Part shown: in pieces, positions 1 to 8,083 of the stretch | Position numbering within the stretch: position 1 is the stretch's first letter | Layout: each line of letters opens with the position of its first letter | Assembly: GCA_027023475.1 (NCBI GenBank) | Contig: JALVVJ010000054.1 | Location: forward strand, 1-51,861 | Length of the DNA: 51,861 bases | Reading direction: 5' to 3' | From: Flavobacteriales bacterium | GTDB lineage: Bacteria; Bacteroidota; Bacteroidia; Flavobacteriales; Flavobacteriaceae | Notes under the pieces: model-generated | Database searches by the model: none | The model's input: only the letters and a program-made list of their open reading frames with translations | Told to the model about the DNA's origin: nothing | Translations under genes and position numbers: made by a program

Positions 1-461
1 CTGTGCGGGTCGTAGCAGGTTTGTTCGGTGAACAGGCCTTGGTCGCCCAGCGCGCCATAGACTTCGTCGGTGGAGATGTGATAGAAGCGTTTGCCTTCAT
101 AATTTCCGTTCCAAAGCAAGCGTGCGGCATTGAGCAGGTTTACGGTTCCCAGCACATTGGTGCGCACAAAGGCATCGGGGTTGTCGATGGAACGGTCCAC
201 GTGCGATTCGGCGGCCAGGTGGATAACGCCGTCGAATTTTTCTTGAAGAAACAGCGTTTTGAGGAAATCGAAATCATTGATGTCGCCGCGGACAAAGCGG
301 TAATTCGGTGCGTTTTCCACATCCCTGAGGTTGAGCAAATTGCCGGCATAGGTCAATTTGTCCAAATTAACGATATGGTATCCGGGGTATTGGCGGACGA
401 AACGCCTTACCACGTGCGAACCGATAAAACCGGCACCGCCGGTGATGAGGATTTTTTTCAT
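1..461 (-). CDS. rfbB: dTDP-glucose 4,6-dehydratase, 5' part (3' end outside window)
   Basis: This gene reads leftward off the window edge, so only about the first 153 residues are visible. The enzyme converts dTDP-glucose to dTDP-4-keto-6-deoxyglucose in the cytoplasm, the second step towards dTDP-L-rhamnose and related surface sugars. The protein begins MKKILITGGAGFIGSH, the Rossmann NAD-binding motif GxxGxxG, followed by the family signatures DKLTYAGN, HLAAESHVDRSI and STDEVYG. STDEVYG contains the Thr of the catalytic triad; the YxxxK part would lie outside the window. The ATG at 461 is the natural family start. A TATTTTTG box at 484-491 (minus strand) lies about 22 nt upstream and may be its promoter -7 element, but no clear -33 is visible. 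The remaining rml genes are not in the window. Confidence 0.93.
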   Translation of the reverse strand, partial: MKKILITGGAGFIGSHVVRRFVRQYPGYHIVNLDKLTYAGNLLNLRDVENAPNYRFVRGDINDFDFLKTLFLQEKFDGVIHLAAESHVDRSIDNPDAFVRTNVLGTVNLLNAARLLWNGNYEGKRFYHISTDEVYGALGDQGLFTEQTCYDPH

Positions 462-649
462 GGGCGGATGTTGCAAGTGATTTCAAAAATAGCATTTTTC
501 GGGCAAACGGGATGTATGGGGAATTTTTTGCGGAGCTAAATTTTTTGTTGTGCTATAATGTTTGCGGTAGGAGAGCGACGGTTAGCGATTGGCCGATTTA
601 AGGTTTCGGAATTTTTTCGGTATTTGAAGGTTCAATGTTCGTTATTCAA
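462..649. other. Intergenic spacer before repeat R1
   Basis: This stretch has no convincing gene. It holds the probable rfbB promoter -7 box near 484-491 and a degenerate copy of the repeat linker around 553-572. Short open frames crossing it continue into repeat R1 and have no family-like features. Confidence 0.5.
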
Positions 650-1080
650 GCGCGATTTATCGCGCGCAAAAAAGCGCCAGGGATGGGAGCGGTTATGCGG
701 AGGTGGCATCGCTTCAAGCATAAAATTATCACACCAAGTTTTGTTCTTTTTGCCGATAACGGCATTGACCATCCTTGCCATAGCTACGGCTATGCCTTCG
801 GATTGCCGGCTTTGTTCTCGACAAAAATAACTTCAACTTTTCCAATACTTTATGCTTGAAGCGATGCCGGCGCGCCGTAGGCCTGCCGTGGCGGCGGGGC
901 GACCAGCAGGAAGCCACGCCCGCCACGCTTGCAGGGCAAGAGCGGGCCGCTGCCGCATTTGAGCGGACAGCCCGGCCGGCGCCGGTGTTCGGCACACCAA
1001 GCGCGAGGACGCTCCGCCGGCCGAAGCGCTTGGGGTTGGCGAAGCCGCCGAACCCGAGCGGCGGGGCGCCAAAAAAAAAA
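650..1080 (+). repeat. R element copy R1 (long form)
   Basis: This is a member of the dispersed R superfamily. It begins with the palindrome GCGCGATTTATCGCGCGC, then has conserved block 1 (GCCAGGGATGGGAGCGG, near 676-692, then TTATGCGG), a 164-bp inverted-repeat arm (705-868), a GC-rich arm, and conserved block 2 (CATTTGAGCGGACAGCCCGG, near 956-975). It ends in GGGGCGCC and a run of ten A at 1071-1080. The A run directly abuts the stop codon of the convergent GT9 gene. Short open frames through it are by-products of its high GC content. Confidence 0.9.
705..868 (+). repeat. 164-bp arm with 20-bp terminal inverted repeats (copy 1)
   Basis: The arm starts GGCATCGCTTCAAGCATAAA and ends with the exact reverse complement. 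It contains smaller palindromes (TGCCGATAACGGCA; GCCATAGCTACGGCTATGCC). Near-identical 164-bp copies occur at 20067-20230 and 33671-33834, always at the same place inside an R element. It has no coding capacity. It may be a MITE-like insert or an extended hairpin arm of the R element. Confidence 0.9.
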
Positions 1081-2124
1081 TTAAAGATGTTGAATCACGG
1101 GAAAGAGTTTGTCAGCAATGGCTTCGGGCGGGAGTTCATCCCATATTTTTTCGTAGCCAGGACATATTTTGTTACCGTAAACCGAGCAAGGGATGCGGGG
1201 GAATTTCTCCAAAGGCGGATGGATTTGCATGGATGTATCCTGGCCCAAGGGCGCAAAACCGGCGTAGGGATGCGTGATGCCCCAAATGGTAAAAACAGGG
1301 ACGCCATATATGGCTGCTAAATGTCCGTTGCCCGAGTCCATGGCAATCATTAGACGAAGGCGGGAAATGATTTCCAGTTCGGCGGGAAAATCAAACATAC
1401 CCGCCAGGTTGAACACGCGATTGGGGTCGGAAATCATGGTGTCGAGCAGTTTTTTTTCGGAGGGCGCGCCGAAAAGCAGGAAAACAAGGTCGCTTTGAGC
1501 ATCCAGCAGTTGGCGAATGAGTTCACGCGAACCGCCGGGCGGATATTGCTTGCCCGGATGCTTGGCCAAAGGGGCGAAACCGATGATTTTTTGGCCCCGG
1601 AAAAGGTTGAGAAAAGTTTGGGTTTGACCGCTCAGCGGCGGCTTAACCGGACGGTAGCGTGACAGGTCGATTTGTAAACCGAGCGCCCGGAACACGTCGG
1701 CGTAGCGTTCGTGGGTGCTGCGCAGGGGCCGGGATTGGAGGGCACCACGGCGGATAAGTTCTTTTTTCTCGGCCCGGCCTTTGTCGATGACGCGGACCGG
1801 CGTTCCCGTCAGGCGAAAAAGAGTTCGTAAATACTTGGTGCGGAGAACGTCGTGAAGGTCGGCAACGGCTTGCGGATTGTGTTTGCGCATTTTGCCGAAT
1901 AGCCGGGTAAGCCCGCCAACACCCTTGTAGGTGCGGTCGATGTCGGCACCGTTGAATTCCAGCCGCGGAATGTGCCGGAATAGCGGTTCGAAAAACGGAC
2001 GCGAGAACATGTGAACTTGCACGCCGGGGTTTTGTTCGGCAAGCGAATGAAGCACCGGCACGGTCAAGGCCACATCGCCCAAGGCCGAAAAGCGCATTGC
2101 CAGAATTCGCCGGGGAAGGGTCAA
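1081..2124 (-). CDS. Glycosyltransferase family 9 protein (ADP-heptosyltransferase-like)
   Basis: This 347-residue protein is a likely heptosyltransferase of lipopolysaccharide core synthesis, acting on the cytoplasmic face of the inner membrane with an ADP-sugar donor. The N-terminus has the GT9 pattern RFSALGDVALTVPVL (residues 11-25). The C-terminal donor domain has GFAPLAKHPGKQYP (182-195) and the family signature MDSGNGHLA (262-270). The start is TTG at 2124, because the TTGA overlap couples it to the upstream DUF4254 gene and leaves the usual number of residues before RFSALGD; an internal ATG at 2094 would cut into the motif. GT9 and DUF4254 genes are often paired in Bacteroidota. The exact sugar is not determined. 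Its stop codon touches the A run of repeat R1. Confidence 0.88.
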   Translation of the reverse strand: MTLPRRILAMRFSALGDVALTVPVLHSLAEQNPGVQVHMFSRPFFEPLFRHIPRLEFNGADIDRTYKGVGGLTRLFGKMRKHNPQAVADLHDVLRTKYLRTLFRLTGTPVRVIDKGRAEKKELIRRGALQSRPLRSTHERYADVFRALGLQIDLSRYRPVKPPLSGQTQTFLNLFRGQKIIGFAPLAKHPGKQYPPGGSRELIRQLLDAQSDLVFLLFGAPSEKKLLDTMISDPNRVFNLAGMFDFPAELEIISRLRLMIAMDSGNGHLAAIYGVPVFTIWGITHPYAGFAPLGQDTSMQIHPPLEKFPRIPCSVYGNKICPGYEKIWDELPPEAIADKLFPVIQHL

Positions 2125-2735
2125 GACGATTTTTGTTTTTTGTATAAAACGGGGTTAAGGTCGGGGTCGTTATACATTTTCATTTGACGATAGACCTTCA
2201 TATATTTTTTACCTTGGGCGATTTCATCGAGTAGCTCGTCGATGGCGGTGGACAGGTCTTTTTGTTGTTCGAGCAGTATGCGGTATTTTTCTTCCACTTC
2301 GCGGCGTTTGGCTTCGGGCAGGTCGGTTCGCCGGCGTTCGATGTCCATGTGGTAGATTTTCAGGGCCAAAATCGAAAGCCGGTCGAGGGCCCAGGCGGGA
2401 CTTTCGGTGTTGATGCGAGCATCGGGGCGGGGTTTGACGTCCTTGAAATGTTCGAGGAACCAGCTGTCGATGTATTCCACCGTGTCGGTTCGGTCTTGAT
2501 TGGATTTGTCGATCCGTCGTTTGATTTTGAGCGCTTCGGTGGGGTCAATATCGGGCTCACGTATGATGTCTTCGAGGTGCCATTGGACGGTGTCGATCCA
2601 ATTTTTCATGTAGAGTAAATGTTCGAGCGAGCCGGGCGGATAGGGATTGTCGATGGGTTGGTCCACGTTGTCGGTTTCGTGGTATTTTTCGATGCTTTCG
2701 CGAAAAATGCGATTAGCGGTTTCGGCGATTTTCAT
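2121..2735 (-). CDS. DUF4254 domain protein
   Basis: This is a 204-residue soluble, charged, largely helical protein starting MKIAETANRIF. The chosen ATG at 2735 fits the family N-terminus; an upstream in-frame start at 2801 would add an unlikely hydrophobic stretch. Recognisable parts are NPYPPGSLEHLLYMKNWID, where the family's conserved helices begin, and REPDIDPTEALKIKRRID in the middle. Its biochemical function is unknown. The overlap of its stop with the TTG start of the GT9 gene shows translational coupling, which suggests a role in lipopolysaccharide core synthesis. The identification rests on recalled family features. Confidence 0.78.
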   Translation of the reverse strand: MKIAETANRIFRESIEKYHETDNVDQPIDNPYPPGSLEHLLYMKNWIDTVQWHLEDIIREPDIDPTEALKIKRRIDKSNQDRTDTVEYIDSWFLEHFKDVKPRPDARINTESPAWALDRLSILALKIYHMDIERRRTDLPEAKRREVEEKYRILLEQQKDLSTAIDELLDEIAQGKKYMKVYRQMKMYNDPDLNPVLYKKQKSS

Positions 2736-2828
2736 GCGTGGAAATTTGTAACGAAAATACGGCAAAATGCGGGGATATAAAAATGGAAAGTAAAGTAGCA
2801 TTTATGATAGCCATTTGAAAATAATTTA

Positions 2829-2982
2829 ACCACAGAGTCGCACGGAGTACGGCACAGAGTTTCACGGAGTTTTTTATACTATTTTTGATTTGCTAATGTA
2901 ATCATTGAAGGACATCCCCGCTTTGTAACCCTGTGAAATTTTACATAAAATACCCTCTGTGTTACGCTGTGTCCTCTGTGGT
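2829..2982. repeat. CACAGAG palindromic repeat, copy 1
   Basis: The element begins ACCACAGAGTCGCACGGAG and ends CTCTGTGGT, so its two ends are inverted repeats made of CACAGAG-type words. Its centre carries a linker-like sequence (2892-2911) and the words TTTGTAACCCTGTGAAATT. A second, very similar copy follows after about 17 bp. CACAGAG-rich intergenic repeats of this kind are widespread in bacterial genomes. Confidence 0.88.
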
Positions 2983-2999
2983 TTAATCCCTTTAATCTA

Positions 3000-3160
3000 A
3001 CCACAGAGTTTCACAGAGTACGGCACAGAGTCGCGCAGAGTTTTTATTCCTTTCCGCTACTGTAAACATTGGAGGACATAGACGCTTTGTAACCCTGTGA
3101 AATTTTACATAAAATACCCTCTGTGTTACTCTGTGATAATAACTCTGTGTCCTCTGTGGT
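3000..3160. repeat. CACAGAG palindromic repeat, copy 2 (tandem)
   Basis: The same arrangement as copy 1 is seen here: ACCACAGAG at the left, CTCTGTGGT at the right, and a near-identical centre (CTACTGTAAACATTGGAGG at 3057-3075, then TTTGTAACCCTGTGAAATT). An extra CTCTGTG word makes it slightly longer. Together the two copies fill most of the gap between the DUF4254 gene and the lipoprotein gene. Confidence 0.88.
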
Positions 3161-3209
3161 TTTTAATAATTTTAATCACAGCGTTCATAACGTGCGGCGT
3201 AGCGTGGTC

Positions 3210-3614
3210 TTATTGTGCACTAAAATGCAGGGTGTAGGTAAAATTGCCGTTTTGCAATTGCCACTCCATTTCGTTTTGGCTAAAACTATTGATGTGATAT
3301 TGAATGACGGCTCCTGTGCTTTTGGTTAGCGTAATATTTTCGGGTTTGTCATCGATGGTATAGTCTCCGTGTTCTATGATGTCGCCCGAACTGTTATGGG
3401 TATAGTAATGCCGTTTGGAAAAAACAAACCGGATATTTTGAGGCGTGTCCGATGACGAAGCGCCGTTGCTCACATTCAGGTTATCATAGATCCAGTCGTG
3501 TCCGGTAAGGATTTCCTGCGGAGTGGGTTCGGGGTCGGGAGATGATTTTTTCTTGCAGGATGAAACGGAAAAAGCCAGTGAAACCAATAGGAGAAGTAAA
3601 AGGATTTTTTTCAT
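3210..3614 (-). CDS. Small lipoprotein, lipocalin-like
   Basis: This is a 134-residue predicted lipoprotein. The ATG at 3614 gives a typical signal peptide (MKKILLLLLLVSLAFSVSSC) with the lipobox Cys at residue 20, followed by a KKKSSPDPEPTP linker. The remainder has LTGHDWIYDNLNVSN near its start and alternating hydrophobic strands ending FTYTLHFSAQ, which resembles small Bacteroidota lipocalin-like lipoproteins. It probably sits in an outer or periplasmic membrane leaflet; the ligand is unknown. It lies 19 nt after the stop of the upstream membrane glycosyltransferase, so the two may be co-transcribed. Confidence 0.7.
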   Translation of the reverse strand: MKKILLLLLLVSLAFSVSSCKKKSSPDPEPTPQEILTGHDWIYDNLNVSNGASSSDTPQNIRFVFSKRHYYTHNSSGDIIEHGDYTIDDKPENITLTKSTGAVIQYHINSFSQNEMEWQLQNGNFTYTLHFSAQ

Positions 3615-3633
3615 AGCTAAGTTTTTTACAAAA

Positions 3634-5046
3634 TTAATCATTGTCCGTTTGTTTTTCAATCCGGTAAATAATGATTTCATTAAAATGTAAACTGTCGGTT
3701 AGTTTAAAACCATGTTTCGTGGCGTTTTCATAAATATGTTTACGTGTTTGTTTATACATAGGTTTACCATTGAAATAAGTTATGATTTTGTCTCCGTTGC
3801 GGGCTTGGGATAGGTCGATATTATTAAAGAAGTATGTTGTTTGAAGGTTAGGATATTTTCCCAGAAGTTGATAATAACGCAACGGGAAGTAAACATTGCG
3901 GTGAAAATAATAATGGGTATCGGTTTTTTTTAGATCGAGCCGGGACATAACTTGATGAAATTCCGTTCCACGATAGGGGACAAATTTGATAGCATTAAAA
4001 ACAAACCAAGCCAAGATGGTGTAGGAGGCATATCTGAATAACCCGGGATTAAAAAGGTTGAAAAAGTATTGCAAACCCAATAGAAACCATAAAATAAATA
4101 CAGGGAAAAGATATAAACTCATTCGCACCTGAAAAGGATACATTCGCAGTGTGGAAGCAAAAATGTGCAAAACAACGGGTGTTAATGTCCAAAAGAGAAA
4201 TTCAAATTTTTTTTGTTTGAACAAAGAAAAAATGCCGATAAAAATTATCAGCGACAAATATTTTAACGGGCCTATTAGCTCCAAGGCGGATTTACCTGCC
4301 ACAAAGAAGAAGTTTTTGATAAAGGCCACTGGATGCAAAGGGTCGAAAAAGGCGTTCCACCGGGTCCAGAATTGTATCATAAAATCGCGGGTGGGGTGGT
4401 TGCGAATAAAAAACCAATAGTAAATTCCAAATGAAACCAACCAACTCAGTCCTATCAATACAAATGGTTTCAACTGAAACTTTTGCCGGAAATGCTTAAA
4501 AAGAACAACAACACCAATGGTGGCCAAAGCAAAAACCGACACATTGGAAAACCAAAGCGCCAGCATTCCGGTCAAAGACAGTGTAAGCGCATTTTTTAGG
4601 CCGGGTTGATTAAGATAGCGTATAGCCAATATCACCAAAAGATAGAAGAAAAATACATCGCCGGCGTATTGTTTGGTTTCGGTGAACAGGAAAATGACCG
4701 TTGTGTTCAGGGCGAATAATGTGCTGGTGAAAAGGGCTGTTTTTTCATCCGAATAGTGTTTGATAAATCGATAAATCAAATACAGGGAAGGAACAAAAAG
4801 CAAAAAAGCGTATAAGCGCAAAGCCCAAACCTTGTAGCCGAACACCAAGCCGAGACTTTTCCAAAGCATAAGCAACCCGATGGGTGCCACTTGGTTGTAA
4901 TCCAGCGGCAAAAGCAATCGCCCGTAGGAGCGATTCATCAAATTGAGGGCAATCCAACTTTCGTCGAGGTCGATGGGGCGCCGGGAGAAATATTGAATAA
5001 AAACCGGAATGGAAAGCAGTAGAAATATCCGATATTTTTTGGTCAT
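3634..5046 (-). CDS. Polytopic membrane protein, GT39/ArnT-like glycosyltransferase
   Basis: The protein has 470 residues and about ten hydrophobic segments. An acidic DLDESW motif lies in the first extracytoplasmic loop (about residues 24-29), as in GT-C enzymes of the GT39/ArnT/PMT type that use lipid-linked sugars. A second loop has ETKQYAGDVFFF, which also resembles this group. The ATG at 5046 is preferred over an in-frame TTG three codons upstream. The gene is noticeably more AT-rich than its neighbours, which may reflect transfer or the usual composition of membrane glycosyltransferase genes. Substrate and acceptor cannot be told from sequence. Confidence 0.7.
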   Translation of the reverse strand: MTKKYRIFLLLSIPVFIQYFSRRPIDLDESWIALNLMNRSYGRLLLPLDYNQVAPIGLLMLWKSLGLVFGYKVWALRLYAFLLFVPSLYLIYRFIKHYSDEKTALFTSTLFALNTTVIFLFTETKQYAGDVFFFYLLVILAIRYLNQPGLKNALTLSLTGMLALWFSNVSVFALATIGVVVLFKHFRQKFQLKPFVLIGLSWLVSFGIYYWFFIRNHPTRDFMIQFWTRWNAFFDPLHPVAFIKNFFFVAGKSALELIGPLKYLSLIIFIGIFSLFKQKKFEFLFWTLTPVVLHIFASTLRMYPFQVRMSLYLFPVFILWFLLGLQYFFNLFNPGLFRYASYTILAWFVFNAIKFVPYRGTEFHQVMSRLDLKKTDTHYYFHRNVYFPLRYYQLLGKYPNLQTTYFFNNIDLSQARNGDKIITYFNGKPMYKQTRKHIYENATKHGFKLTDSLHFNEIIIYRIEKQTDND

Positions 5047-5064
5047 GTTAAGCAAATGTCCGTA

Positions 5065-5649
5065 TTAAACTGCTTGTCCCGCCACCGCTTCCTTACCACG
5101 GTGAAAGGCATCAATGTTCATAGCCACGATACGTTCGCCTTTGCGGGCAAAGAGTTGTTCGATGGCCTTTTCGAAGGTGGCGTCGTCGAAGGGGAGGAAA
5201 CGGGATGCGGCGCCCAGGAGCACAATGTTGGAGGCACGGATGTTTCCGGTTTTTTTGGCCAAATCGCGGGCATCGACAATTACGTGGCGGGGGAAGGATT
5301 CGATGGCGCGGCGGAGTTCGGCTTCGTCGGGATAGTCGGGGATGTTGACAAAAGGGTTGATGTCGGTTACCACCACGGCATCGGGAGCCATGTAGGGCAG
5401 GTAGCGAAACAGTTCCATGGGTTCGATGGAAAGGAGCATATCGGCCCGGCCAAAAGGAATCAGGTCGGAATAGATGGGCCGGTCGGAGATGCGCACATGT
5501 GATTGCACAGCACCGCCGCGTTGGCTCATACCGTGGATTTCGGATTGTTTGACGTTGAGGTCGCTTAGCAAAGCGGCGGTGTCGAGCAGGGCGGCAATGG
5601 TCAGAATGCCTTGACCGCCTACGCCGGATATGATGATGTCTTTTTTCAT
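5065..5649 (-). CDS. iorB: Indolepyruvate:ferredoxin oxidoreductase, beta (gamma-domain) subunit
   Basis: This is a 194-residue subunit of the enzyme that oxidatively decarboxylates arylpyruvates to aryl-CoA while reducing ferredoxin. It begins MKKDIIISGVGGQGILTIA, the glycine-rich signature of the gamma domain of 2-oxoacid:ferredoxin oxidoreductases. EIHGMSQRGGAVQSHVR follows around residues 37-54. The length is usual for IorB. It lies downstream of iorA on the same strand, but the two are separated by about 620 bp of repeats, so it may need its own promoter; none is obvious. Its presence suggests anaerobic or facultative aromatic amino-acid metabolism. Confidence 0.92.
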   Translation of the reverse strand: MKKDIIISGVGGQGILTIAALLDTAALLSDLNVKQSEIHGMSQRGGAVQSHVRISDRPIYSDLIPFGRADMLLSIEPMELFRYLPYMAPDAVVVTDINPFVNIPDYPDEAELRRAIESFPRHVIVDARDLAKKTGNIRASNIVLLGAASRFLPFDDATFEKAIEQLFARKGERIVAMNIDAFHRGKEAVAGQAV

Positions 5650-5994
5650 AATCTTGTTATTTTTTGTTTGATGAGATTTGTTGCTTGAAGTTGCTACAAT
5701 GTTTTCAGTTGTAGCGCACTGTAACGATGCCGGAGTTCCATAGCGAAGCCGTGGTATATTGAAGCCACCTGATTAAAGCTTCGAAATTCCAACGTTATTG
5801 TGCTATACATTCTTTTTTTATTTCAACCACAGAGAACACAGAGTTTTCCACAGAGTAACACAGAGGTTTTTTCTCCGGGCCGGTGGCTGAGAACTGCTAA
5901 TGCAGTGGGTAATGCAGCGAAGCCACCGGGCATCAATGCCTGGCGTTTTGATGCCATTTTTGCTTTGCAAAAATCAGCCGGTGCCTTTACCCCC
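5650..5994. other. Intergenic region between iorB and repeat R2
   Basis: No gene is supported here. It contains a short CACAGAG repeat (5826-5867) and, before R2, two imperfect hairpins: GGTGGCT pairing with AGCCACC (about 5882-5928), and GGCATCA pairing with TGATGCC (about 5930-5955). These may form an upstream arm of R2. No standard promoter for iorB was recognised. Confidence 0.5.
5826..5867. repeat. Short CACAGAG repeat
   Basis: Four CACAGAG-type words occur in succession (ACCACAGAGAACACAGAG and so on). It matches the half-elements at 2829-3160 and 37150-37259 but lacks the opposing inverted half. Confidence 0.75.
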
Positions 5995-6240
5995 GCGCCA
6001 GGGATGGGAGCGGTTATGCGGCGATGTCGCGCCGCCGGCCTGCCGCAGCAGGGTGGCTGACAGCGGGAAGCCGCACTGCTGCGTATGCAGGCCAAGAGCG
6101 GGACGAGCCGCATTTGAGCGGACAGCACGGCGGCTGCCACGTGAGTGCCGGCAGGCGGGAGGGCGCTCCGTCGTCCCGAAGCGCCTGCCGATGCGGCGGA
6201 GCCGCCACGAACGTGAGCAGCCGGGCGCCCAAAGAAAATA
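5995..6240 (+). repeat. R element copy R2 (short form)
   Basis: It has block 1 (GCGCCAGGGATGGGAGCGG with TTATGCGG, about 5996-6021), a GC-rich variable arm without the 164-bp module, and block 2 (GCATTTGAGCGGACAGCACGG, about 6110-6130). A second arm contains CACGTGAGTG and CACGAACGTG. It ends CCGGGCGCCC then AAAGAAAA. The element lies between iorB and iorA, in opposite orientation to both, with its GGGCGCCC end about 30 nt from the iorA stop. Confidence 0.88.
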
Positions 6241-6270
6241 TATTTTCCGTCTGTCAAAGAGCGTTTATAC

Positions 6271-7902
6271 TCACTTGTCGTAGCTGGGTTCCAGCGTGTT
6301 GAATTTTTTGGCCAGTTGTTTCATTTCGTTGCTCATGGTTACGCACGGCCGTTGGTAGATAATCACCGAAGGGCCGTCGTATTCGATTTCCTTGCGCAGG
6401 ATTTCCACGTTGCGGTCGAAGTATTTTTTGAGCGGAATGACCACCTTGATGTGTTCGTCGTCCACGCCCAGCCCGCGGGCAATGTCATATAGGTGCCCCA
6501 TGGCGGCCGAAAGTTGTCCGCCGGTCATGGCCACGGCCGAATTGTCGGCAATGATGACCGTAACGGGACTTTTGTCCCAAACGGCGCCCAGGAGCCCCGT
6601 CATGCCCGAATGGGTGAAGGTGGAGTCGCCAATCACCGCAATGGCCGGACGCACGCCCGCATCGGCCGCACCTTTGGCCATAGGAATGGAGGCGCCCATG
6701 TCGATGATGGTGTCGATGGCGTCGAAGGGTTCCAATACACCCAAGGAATAGCAGCCGATGTCGGAATACACATGGTTGTCGCCGATTTCGGGCAGCAGGG
6801 ATTTGATTTCGTTATACATGTCGATATGACCGCAGCCGGGGCAAAGTTGCGGAGGACGGTCGGCCAGGATTTGCGGGCGTTCGAAATGCACCGGTTCTTC
6901 GAGCCCCAGGGCCACAGCCACGGCATTGGGGTTGAGTTCGCCCGTGCGGGGCAGGTGGCCGGTAAGTTTGCCGATAACCTTGTTGTCGAAGCCCAGATAA
7001 TCGGCCAGCAGCTCTTCGATAAAGGGATAACCTTCTTCGATAATCAGGATGCGGTCGTTGCGTTCAAAGAGCCGGCGAAGCATTTTGCGGGGCAGCGGAT
7101 ATTGGTTGATTTTGACCGTGTCGTAGGGTAGGGGATGGTCGGCAAAATTTTCCATCAGGTAGTTGAACGCTATTCCCGAGGTCACGATGCCCAGTTTTTC
7201 GTTGCCCGAACCTTCGATAAAAGTGTTCCAGCCCGAGGTTTCGCTTTCGTGTTCCAGTTCTTTTTGTTTTTCGACCAGTTTGCGGTATTGCACTTTGGCA
7301 TAGGAAGGCACCAGGTTGAAGCGCTTGGCGTTTTCGGGAAAATGCAGGTCGTTTTGCGGACGTTTTTCGTCTTTGAGGTTGATGATGGTGCGCGAGTGCG
7401 AAAGCCGTGTTACGCTACGTAGCAGCACGGGCAATTGGAAACGTTCCGAGAGGTCGAAGGCGTAGGCCATCATGTCGTAGGCCTCCTGCTGGTTGGTGGG
7501 TTCCAGCATGGGCACCATGGCAAATTTTCCGTAGTAGCGCGAGTCTTGTTCGTTTTGGGACGAATGCTGCGAAGGGTCGTCGGCCACCACGACCACCAGT
7601 CCGCCGTTGACGCCCGAAATGGCCGAGTTGATAAAGGCATCGGCGGCCACGTTGAGCCCCACATGTTTCATAGCCACCATGGCCCGTTTGCCTGCAAACG
7701 ACATGCCCAGGGCTTCTTCCACGGCCACTTTTTCGTTGACGGCCCAGGAGGATTTGATTTGGCCCGACCGGGCTTCGGGCAGTTTTTGGATATATTCGGT
7801 AATTTCGGTGGACGGCGTTCCCGGATAGGCATACATGCCCGAGAGTCCGGCGTCCACGGCGCCTTGGGCGATGGCTTCGTTGCCCAGTAATATTTTTTTC
7901 AT
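6271..7902 (-). CDS. iorA: Indolepyruvate:ferredoxin oxidoreductase, alpha subunit (no C-terminal ferredoxin domain)
   Basis: This is the 543-residue catalytic subunit, which binds thiamine diphosphate and converts indolepyruvate and other arylpyruvates to acyl-CoA. The N-terminal pyrimidine-binding part has GLSGMYAYPGTPSTEI (residues 19-34). CPGCGH lies at 354-359, and the TPP/Mg motif runs from GDSTFTHSG (425-433) to N454. Many IorA proteins end in a domain with two CxxCxxCxxxC clusters; this protein stops soon after YQRPCVTMSNEM and has no such cysteines, so electrons must leave by another route or subunit. The ATG at 7902 gives the typical MKKILLGNEAIAQGA start. iorB lies downstream beyond repeat R2. 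Confidence 0.92.
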   Translation of the reverse strand: MKKILLGNEAIAQGAVDAGLSGMYAYPGTPSTEITEYIQKLPEARSGQIKSSWAVNEKVAVEEALGMSFAGKRAMVAMKHVGLNVAADAFINSAISGVNGGLVVVVADDPSQHSSQNEQDSRYYGKFAMVPMLEPTNQQEAYDMMAYAFDLSERFQLPVLLRSVTRLSHSRTIINLKDEKRPQNDLHFPENAKRFNLVPSYAKVQYRKLVEKQKELEHESETSGWNTFIEGSGNEKLGIVTSGIAFNYLMENFADHPLPYDTVKINQYPLPRKMLRRLFERNDRILIIEEGYPFIEELLADYLGFDNKVIGKLTGHLPRTGELNPNAVAVALGLEEPVHFERPQILADRPPQLCPGCGHIDMYNEIKSLLPEIGDNHVYSDIGCYSLGVLEPFDAIDTIIDMGASIPMAKGAADAGVRPAIAVIGDSTFTHSGMTGLLGAVWDKSPVTVIIADNSAVAMTGGQLSAAMGHLYDIARGLGVDDEHIKVVIPLKKYFDRNVEILRKEIEYDGPSVIIYQRPCVTMSNEMKQLAKKFNTLEPSYDK

Positions 7903-8083
7903 ATCGGTTTCGGTTTTGCGTTCGTTAAGTTACGGAATTTTACCGGATTTGGGAATGTAATTTTGACGCAGCGGCCGAAAATTTGTCCCGTTTTTGCTTG
8001 GGAAAAATGCCAAAACGGCGGTTTCAAGGACTTGGTATTGTGTTTGTTATGGTATGGGCGGAAACCAAAAAAACAAGAAAAAA

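Noticed and set aside
1071-1080. A run of R1 as terminator for the GT9 gene
   Set aside because: In the gene's direction the T run precedes the GC hairpin, the reverse of an intrinsic terminator.
2829-3160. Possible CRISPR array
   Set aside because: There are only two large tandem copies with internal palindromes; no short direct repeats with unique spacers and no cas genes.
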